Position numbers and translations under genes: made by a program
From: Microbacterium aurum
GTDB lineage: Bacteria; Actinomycetota; Actinomycetes; Actinomycetales; Microbacteriaceae
Reading direction: 5' to 3'
Length of the DNA: 64,000 bases
NCBI RefSeq assembly: GCF_016907815.1
Contig: NZ_JAFBCQ010000001.1
Location: 744,001 to 808,000 of the forward strand
Shown here: positions 58,850 through 64,000 of the stretch, piece by piece
How positions within the stretch are numbered: the first letter of the stretch is position 1
Layout: each line of letters begins with the position of its first letter
Notes under the pieces: model-generated
Database searches by the model: none
The model's input: the letters and a program-made list of their open reading frames with translations, nothing else
Told to the model about the DNA's origin: nothing

Positions 58850-59923
58850 ATGATCATCGGCGTTCCCACAGAGATCAAAGACAGCGAGCGCCGCGTCGGC
58901 ATGACGCCGACGGGGGTCGACGAGCTCTCTGCACACGGCCACCGGGTGCTCATCCAGAGCGGCGCCGGCGTCGGGTCGGGTTTCGGCGATGACGCCTACC
59001 GCGCCGCCGGAGCCGAGATCGTGGCCGAGGCCGCCGATGTCTGGGGCGGCGCGGACCTTCTCGTCAAGGTCAAGGAGCCGATCGCGCCCGAGTACGGCTT
59101 CCTGCGCTCGGACCTGACGCTGTTCACCTACCTGCATCTGGCCGCCGCGCCGGCGCTGACGACGGCTCTCCTGGATGCCGGTACCACCGCCATCGCCTAC
59201 GAGACGGTTCAGCTGCCCGATCGGTCGCTGCCGCTGCTGGCCCCCATGAGCGAGATCGCCGGCCGACTGTCGGTGCAGGTGGGTGCGCAGCAGTTGCTCG
59301 GCCCGGTCGGCGGACGTGGCGTCCTGCTCGGTGGCGTGCCCGGCACCCCGCGCGGGCGTGTCGTGGTGATCGGTGGTGGCGTCGCCGGCACCCACGCCGC
59401 ACAGATGGCCGTGGGACTCGGAGCGCACGTCACCATCGTCGACCTGTCGATCCCGCAGCTGCGCCGCCTCGACGAGCGTTTCGACGGCCGCGTCGACACG
59501 CGTGTGTCCACCCGTTCGACGATTGCCGACCTCGTCGCCGACGCCGACCTCGTCATCGGCTCGGTGCTGGTACCCGGCGCCGCGGCGCCCAAGCTCGTGA
59601 CGCTCGACATGGTCGAGCGCATGCGGCCGGGCTCGGTGCTCGTCGACATCGCGGTCGACCAGGGCGGCTGCTTCGAGGGCACCCACGCGACCACGCACAC
59701 CGATCCGACCTATCGGGTGCACGACGCCATCTACTACGCCGTCGCCAACATGCCCGGAGCGGTGCCGTTGACCTCGACCCTCGCGCTCACCAACGCGACG
59801 CTGCGATACACGCTCGCGCTCGCCGATCGCGGCACCGAGGCGGCGCTCGAGGCCGACGCGTCGCTGCGTGCGGGTCTGTCGATCCGCGGCGGCGAGGTCA
59901 TCGACACCCGCATCCTCGCCTGA
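58850..59923 (+). CDS. ald: alanine dehydrogenase
   Basis: 357 residues. NAD-dependent interconversion of alanine and pyruvate plus ammonia. N-terminal MIIGVPTEIKDSERRVGMTPTGV with the catalytic Lys in LLVKVKEP, His in YLHLAAAP, and Rossmann GGGVAGTHAAQMAVGLGA. The C-terminal region (YYAVANMPGAVPLTSTLALTNATL) is that of true Ald rather than transhydrogenase. ATG with GAAGGA upstream. Probably controlled by the divergent Lrp-family protein. Confidence 0.96.
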   Translation: MIIGVPTEIKDSERRVGMTPTGVDELSAHGHRVLIQSGAGVGSGFGDDAYRAAGAEIVAEAADVWGGADLLVKVKEPIAPEYGFLRSDLTLFTYLHLAAAPALTTALLDAGTTAIAYETVQLPDRSLPLLAPMSEIAGRLSVQVGAQQLLGPVGGRGVLLGGVPGTPRGRVVVIGGGVAGTHAAQMAVGLGAHVTIVDLSIPQLRRLDERFDGRVDTRVSTRSTIADLVADADLVIGSVLVPGAAAPKLVTLDMVERMRPGSVLVDIAVDQGGCFEGTHATTHTDPTYRVHDAIYYAVANMPGAVPLTSTLALTNATLRYTLALADRGTEAALEADASLRAGLSIRGGEVIDTRILA

Positions 59924-59935
59924 GTTCCTGCGCGG

Positions 59936-61318
59936 TCAGAGGCGGTTCCAGGCCTCCGTGAGCACGGAGCGCAGGATCTGCTCGATCTCGGTGAACTCGG
60001 CGGGGCCGATGGTCAGCGGCGGGGCGAGCTGGATGACGGGGTCGCCGCGGTCGTCGGCGCGGCAGTACAGACCCGCGTCGAACAGCGCCTTGGAGAGGAA
60101 GCCGCGCAGCAGCCGCTCCGACTCGTCGTCGTCGAAGGTCTCCTTCGTGGCCTTGTCCTTGACCAGCTCGATGCCGAAGAAGTAGCCGTCGCCGCGCACG
60201 TCGCCGACGATCGGCAGGTCGAGGAGCTTCTCGAGTGTCGCGCGGAACACGGGGGAGTTCTCCCGCACGTTCTCAAGCAACTTCTCCTCTTCGAACACGT
60301 CGAGGTTCTCCAGCGCGACGGCAGCCGAGACGGGGTGCCCGCCGAAGGTGTAGCCGTGCGGGAACGACAGGTCGCCGTGTGCGAAGGGCTCGTAGACGCG
60401 GTCGCTCACGATCGTGCCGCCCAGCGGCGCGTAGCCGCTGGTGACGGCCTTGGCGAAGGTAATCATGTCGGGCTGGTAGTCGTAGGCCTGCGCCCCGAAG
60501 TAGTGGCCGAGCCGGCCGAAGGCGCAGATTACCTCGTCGGAGACGAGCAGCACGTCGTAGCGGTCGCAGATCTCGCGCACCCGCTGGAAGTAGCCCGCCG
60601 GCGCCGGGAAGCAGCCGCCGGCATTCTGGACGGGCTCGAGGAACACGGCGGCGACCGTCTCGGGTCCTTCGAACTGGATCATCTGCTCGATGCGGTCGGC
60701 GGCCCACAGGCCGAACTCCTCCGGAGTTCCCCCGCCGAAGCCCGACTCGGCGGCGCGGTAGTAGTTGGTGTTCGGCACGCGGAAGCCGCCCGGCGTCACG
60801 GGCTCGAACATGTGCTTCATGACGGGTAGGCCGGTGATCGCGAGGGCGCCCTGCGTGGTGCCGTGGTAGGCGATCGCGCGCGAGATCACCTTGTGCTTGG
60901 TGGGCTTTCCCTGCAGCTTCCAGTAGTGCTTCGCGAGCTTGAAGGCCGTCTCGACCGCCTCGCCGCCGCCGGTGGAGAAGAAGACGTGGTTGAGCTCGCC
61001 CGGCGCGAGGTTCGCGATGCGGTCGGCAGCCTCGATGCCCGACGGGTGGGCGTACGACCACAGCGGGAAGAACGCGAGCTCCTCCGCCTGCGTGGCCGCG
61101 GCCTGGGCGATGCGCGAGCGGCCGTGTCCGGCGTTGACGACGAACAGGCCGGCGAGCCCGTCGATGTAGCGCTTGCCGCGGGAGTCCCAGATGTGGTGAC
61201 CCTCACCCTTGACGATGATGGGTACGCCCGAGCCCTCGGTCATCACCGACTGGCGTGCGAAGTGCATCCAGAGGTGGTCGCGGGCCTTGGCCTGCAGGTC
61301 GGCGTCGTCGATGGTCAT
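59936..61318 (-). CDS. class III PLP aminotransferase
   Basis: 460 residues. PLP lysine in TFAKAVTSGYAPLGG, SDEVICAFGRLGHYFGAQ (the D for PLP N1), and GHGRSRIAQAAATQAEEL. Class III omega-aminotransferases of this type use pyruvate or 2-oxoglutarate with amines such as putrescine or GABA. The gene is preceded by its Lrp-type regulator (ATGA overlap at 61315-61318) and lies in a cluster with a PLP decarboxylase and an amidase. Amine utilisation is inferred. Confidence 0.93.
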   Translation of the reverse strand: MTIDDADLQAKARDHLWMHFARQSVMTEGSGVPIIVKGEGHHIWDSRGKRYIDGLAGLFVVNAGHGRSRIAQAAATQAEELAFFPLWSYAHPSGIEAADRIANLAPGELNHVFFSTGGGEAVETAFKLAKHYWKLQGKPTKHKVISRAIAYHGTTQGALAITGLPVMKHMFEPVTPGGFRVPNTNYYRAAESGFGGGTPEEFGLWAADRIEQMIQFEGPETVAAVFLEPVQNAGGCFPAPAGYFQRVREICDRYDVLLVSDEVICAFGRLGHYFGAQAYDYQPDMITFAKAVTSGYAPLGGTIVSDRVYEPFAHGDLSFPHGYTFGGHPVSAAVALENLDVFEEEKLLENVRENSPVFRATLEKLLDLPIVGDVRGDGYFFGIELVKDKATKETFDDDESERLLRGFLSKALFDAGLYCRADDRGDPVIQLAPPLTIGPAEFTEIEQILRSVLTEAWNRL

Positions 61319-61797
61319 CGTGTCCCCCAGTTGTAGAGCTGACGGTGGAGTTTGAGGTAGACGAACGTCTCGGTCGAGACCACCTCGGGAAGGGCGCGGA
61401 TCTGCTCGTTGAGCAGGTCCATGAGGTCGTCGTCGTTCTCGCAGACGACCTCGACGAGCAGATCGAACGAGCCTGCCGTCGACACCACGTAGCTGATGCC
61501 GGGCAGGGTCGACAGCCGGGCGGCGATGCCGCGGGTGTCACCGGCGACCCGGATGCCGATCATCGCCTGACGCGCGAAGCCGAGCTGGAGCGGGTCGGTG
61601 ACGGCCACGATCTGCATCACGCCCTGGTCGACGAGCTTCTGCACCCGCTGGCGCGTGGCGGCCTCGCTGAGGCCGACGGCCTTCGCGATCTCGGCGTAGG
61701 GCCGGCGTCCGTCCTCCTGCAACTGCTCGATGATCGCTTTGGACGCGGCATCCAGGGGCTGTCGGCGCGAGGGTGCGATTTCCGTCGTCTGAGGCAT
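61315..61797 (-). CDS. Lrp/AsnC family transcriptional regulator
   Basis: 160 residues from the ATG at 61797. Helix-turn-helix (DAASKAIIEQLQEDGRRPYAEIAKAVGLSEAATRQRVQKL) and RAM domain (GISYVVSTAGSFDLLVEVVCENDDDL). It overlaps the aminotransferase start, so it is the first gene of that operon. An upstream TTG start (61815) is possible but less likely. Confidence 0.9.
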   Translation of the reverse strand: MPQTTEIAPSRRQPLDAASKAIIEQLQEDGRRPYAEIAKAVGLSEAATRQRVQKLVDQGVMQIVAVTDPLQLGFARQAMIGIRVAGDTRGIAARLSTLPGISYVVSTAGSFDLLVEVVCENDDDLMDLLNEQIRALPEVVSTETFVYLKLHRQLYNWGTR

Positions 61798-61868
61798 GAT
61801 CGGCGACGATATCAATCGCCGCAGTGAACAATCAAGACTGATTCAGAAGTTCGCGGGCGACGCGGCGC

Positions 61869-63245
61869 TCAGCGCATGGTGTCGAGGATGCCGGTGAGGT
61901 CCTCGAACGTGGTGCGGGGGTTCAGGATTGCGAACCGGGCGTTGGCGCGTCCCTCGTGGCTCGACGGTGTCACGAACGCGTGCTGCACGTCGAGGAGGCG
62001 CTGCGACCAGGCCTCGTAGTCGGCGCGGGTCCAGCCGTCGCGCTCGAACACGACGACACCGAGCTGCGGCTGGCGCACCAGCGAGAAGCCGGAGCGCACC
62101 TCGATCTCATCCGCGATCCGCCGGGCCAGCACGATCGAGGCGCTGACGGCCTCGCGGTACGCGGCCGCGCCGTGCGTGGCGAGCGAGAACCACAGCGGAA
62201 GCCCCCGGGCACGGCGGGTGAGGTGCGCGGCGTAGTCGGACGGGCTGTAGTCGGAGCGGTCGGTCAGGGTGTCGAGGTACTCCGCGTGCTGGGTGTGCGC
62301 GCGCCGGCCCTGCTCGGGGTCGCGGTAGATGAGCGCGCACGCATCGAACGGGGCGAACAGCCACTTGTGCGGATCGACGATCACCGAGTCGGCCTGCTCG
62401 ACTCCGGCGTACAGGTGGCGGGCGAGGGGTGAGAGCATGCCGGCGAGGCCGTAGGCGCCGTCGACGTGCAGCCAGATCCCGTGGGCGCGGGCTGCCGCCG
62501 CGACACCGGCGATGTCGTCGACGATGCCGAAGTTGGTCGAGCCGGCCGTCGCGACGACGGCGAAGACCCGCTCGTGCACATCGGCCAGCACCGCGGCGAC
62601 CGCATCGCCGCGCAGCACGCCGTCGGCATCCGTCGGCACCGTGACGACGTCGACGTCCATGACGCGCGCGGCCGACGCGATCGAGGAGTGCGCCTGCGAG
62701 CTGCAGACGACGGCCCAGCGGGTCGGCGCGGCGGTACCGGTGTCGGCCCGGTGCGCGCGCGCCGCCTCGCGCGCGGCGACGAGGGCCGACAGGTTGCCGA
62801 GCGTGCCGCCCTGCACGAAGACGCCTCCCGCGGATGCCGGCAGGCCGAACTCGTCGGCCAGCCAGCGCAGCACCTCGTTCTCGGCGTGCACGGCGCCGGC
62901 ACCCTCCAGCCAGGAGCCGCCGTAGAGGGCGCTCGCCGACACGACGAGGTCGAAGGCCGCGGCTGCCTTCGTGGGCGCGGTCGGGATGAACGAGAGGTAC
63001 CGCGGGTCGTCGGTCGTGATGCAGGCGGGTGCGAGGACGTGCGTGAACACCCCGAGCGCGCGCTCGGCGCCGACCCCCTCTTCGGAGATCGTCCGCCCCG
63101 CCAGTCGGCTGAGTTCCGCGGCGGGCAGCGGCTTGTCCAGCGGGGTGTCCTGGGCGAGCAGGCGCTCGCGCGAGTAGTCGAGCACCAGGTCGACGATGCG
63201 GCGGGTCTCGGCGGTGACGTCGTGCATGCGGGCGGCATCGGTCAT
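61869..63245 (-). CDS. PLP-dependent group II decarboxylase (amino acid / L-2,4-diaminobutyrate type)
   Basis: 458 residues. PLP-binding lysine in DPHKWLFAPFD; HVDGAYG supplies the Asp; TAGSTNFGIVDD and QGGTLGNLSALVAARE are conserved. The group includes aromatic-L-amino-acid, diaminobutyrate and glutamate decarboxylases; the substrate cannot be fixed here. The ATG at 63245 overlaps the amidase stop, so the two are coupled. Confidence 0.92.
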   Translation of the reverse strand: MTDAARMHDVTAETRRIVDLVLDYSRERLLAQDTPLDKPLPAAELSRLAGRTISEEGVGAERALGVFTHVLAPACITTDDPRYLSFIPTAPTKAAAAFDLVVSASALYGGSWLEGAGAVHAENEVLRWLADEFGLPASAGGVFVQGGTLGNLSALVAAREAARAHRADTGTAAPTRWAVVCSSQAHSSIASAARVMDVDVVTVPTDADGVLRGDAVAAVLADVHERVFAVVATAGSTNFGIVDDIAGVAAAARAHGIWLHVDGAYGLAGMLSPLARHLYAGVEQADSVIVDPHKWLFAPFDACALIYRDPEQGRRAHTQHAEYLDTLTDRSDYSPSDYAAHLTRRARGLPLWFSLATHGAAAYREAVSASIVLARRIADEIEVRSGFSLVRQPQLGVVVFERDGWTRADYEAWSQRLLDVQHAFVTPSSHEGRANARFAILNPRTTFEDLTGILDTMR

Positions 63246-64000
63246 GAATGAGCCTCGGCGGAAGAAGGGGCGGGGGTGGATGCCGGGAGGGCGGGAGTCC
63301 GCGGCGGCACCGGCCGCTCGTCGGTCAGCGTCTCGATCGCGCACCCGAGCCGCAGCAGGGCGGCATCGTCACCGGAGCGCCCGGCGATCGTGAGCCCCAC
63401 CGGCATCCGGGTGTCGTCCATCAGTCCGAGCGGAACGGTCACCGTCGGGATGCCGAGGTGACGGATCGCGAGGTTGCCGTTGGCGACCCAGACGCCGTTG
63501 CGCCAGCCGAGTTCGGCGGAGGCGGGGTTCACGTCCATGTCGGCACGACCGACATCGGCGACGGCGGGGAAGACGACGGCGTCGAGGCCGAGGTCGTCCA
63601 TCCACTCCTCCAGGTCGACCTCTCGCGTGCGCTCCAGGCCGCGAAGGCCGTCTTCGAGTTCGGGCATGTCCCGCCAGGTGACGCCTCGGTGCGCTCGCAC
63701 CCAGTCGGGATAGCTCGGCAGGTCGTCGTCGAAGCCGTCGTAGCGGTCGGGGAGGGCGCCGGCGGGGTGCGGGAAGATCAGCGCGCCGTCGACGTCGGCG
63801 AGCGTGTGCAGTGCCGCGTCGCCGTTGGCGGCGAGGAAGTCGTCCCACGACCATGCCGACAGGTCGAGGATCTCGCGATCAAGGTAAGCGCGGGTCACGA
63901 GCCCCCGGGTGAAGATCGTCGGCGCCCCGGGCCGGTCGCCTTCGTAGTTCGACACGACCGGGAAGTCGACCTCGACGACCTCCGCGCCGGCGGCGGTCAG
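63242..64000 (-). CDS. amidase (amidase signature family), C-terminal part
   Basis: The gene continues past the right edge; about 252 residues are visible. The amidase-type C-terminus is clear (DAVVFPAVADVGRADMDV, GNLAIRHLGIPTVTVPLGLMDDTRMPVGLTIAGRSGDDAALLRLGCAIE). The catalytic Ser-cis-Ser-Lys triad would lie in the missing upstream part. It overlaps the decarboxylase by 4 bases, so it belongs to the amine cluster. Confidence 0.9.
   Translation of the reverse strand: MTAAGAEVVEVDFPVVSNYEGDRPGAPTIFTRGLVTRAYLDREILDLSAWSWDDFLAANGDAALHTLADVDGALIFPHPAGALPDRYDGFDDDLPSYPDWVRAHRGVTWRDMPELEDGLRGLERTREVDLEEWMDDLGLDAVVFPAVADVGRADMDVNPASAELGWRNGVWVANGNLAIRHLGIPTVTVPLGLMDDTRMPVGLTIAGRSGDDAALLRLGCAIETLTDERPVPPRTPALPASTPAPSSAEAHS

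Overview
The window is high-GC actinobacterial chromosome, most like Microbacterium or a close member of Microbacteriaceae. The grounds are the GC-rich codon usage, genes packed with 4-base stop/start overlaps, the constant use of the words GGATGCC and GGCATCC in both coding directions, and the protein families present (13E12-type HNH proteins, DUF5996, CsbD, the D-Ala-D-Ala carboxypeptidase type). The species is an inference. I found no rRNA, tRNA, CRISPR array, integrase or transposase. Many genes start exactly 6 bases after a TAnnnT -10 hexamer, so their mRNAs are probably leaderless. I used that spacing to choose start codons.

Layout. 1-4200: the end of an M13 peptidase, a class A beta-lactamase-like protein that has lost its SxxK, formyltetrahydrofolate deformylase, CsbD and a VapBC toxin-antitoxin pair. 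4200-12400: a POT peptide transporter, a MetE-like protein, an MFS remnant, then a + strand run with a GNAT enzyme, a cyclase-family hydrolase, Ohr, an N-acylamino-acid racemase-like enolase and a lipoprotein. 12355-14450: flotillin and a DUF4870 protein. 14446-18703: the most unusual neighbourhood. It holds an NAD-kinase-like protein, a soluble SPFH protein, an intact Nudix/NrtR-like regulator with two GTCA-N3-TGAC palindromes in the divergent promoter, and a protein that fuses a decayed NMN-adenylyltransferase-like domain to a methyltransferase. 18713-24080: a broken DUF5996 gene, glyS, a membrane protein, an HhH-GPD repair protein, and a 1.4 kb AT-richer insert carrying a frameshifted HEPN/Abi gene. 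The insert is bracketed by a second, diverged copy of the first 93 bases of the repair gene.

24080-39050: a porphyrinogen oxidase, small envelope proteins and uroporphyrinogen-III synthase (heme pathway); an ABC export pair; 3-hydroxyisobutyryl-CoA hydrolase; a J-domain/NERD-like protein; an SLC13-type permease; a D-Ala-D-Ala carboxypeptidase; and a TPP riboswitch driving the thiamine-precursor ECF transporter ykoEDC. 39129-46850: YjbR, an HNH/DUF222 protein, an aminoglycoside-phosphotransferase-like kinase with a DUF488 protein, an SDR/enoyl-CoA hydratase/SDR lipid-type operon, and two related HAD phosphatases of which the second is truncated.

47026-52424: a complete sugar operon with its own LacI regulator, perfect palindromic operator, binding protein, two permeases and a GH32/GH68-like glycosidase. 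52421-64000: rlmN, an aldo/keto reductase, a Nudix hydrolase, a VOC protein and RNase H; an ABC-ATPase remnant; an amino-acid permease whose expected start codon reads ACG; a divergent Lrp/alanine dehydrogenase pair; and a - strand amino-acid/amine cluster (amidase, PLP decarboxylase, Lrp regulator, class III aminotransferase).

The window also has four short-repeat clusters made of different core sequences. Three of them share one design: tandem direct copies followed by inverted copies.
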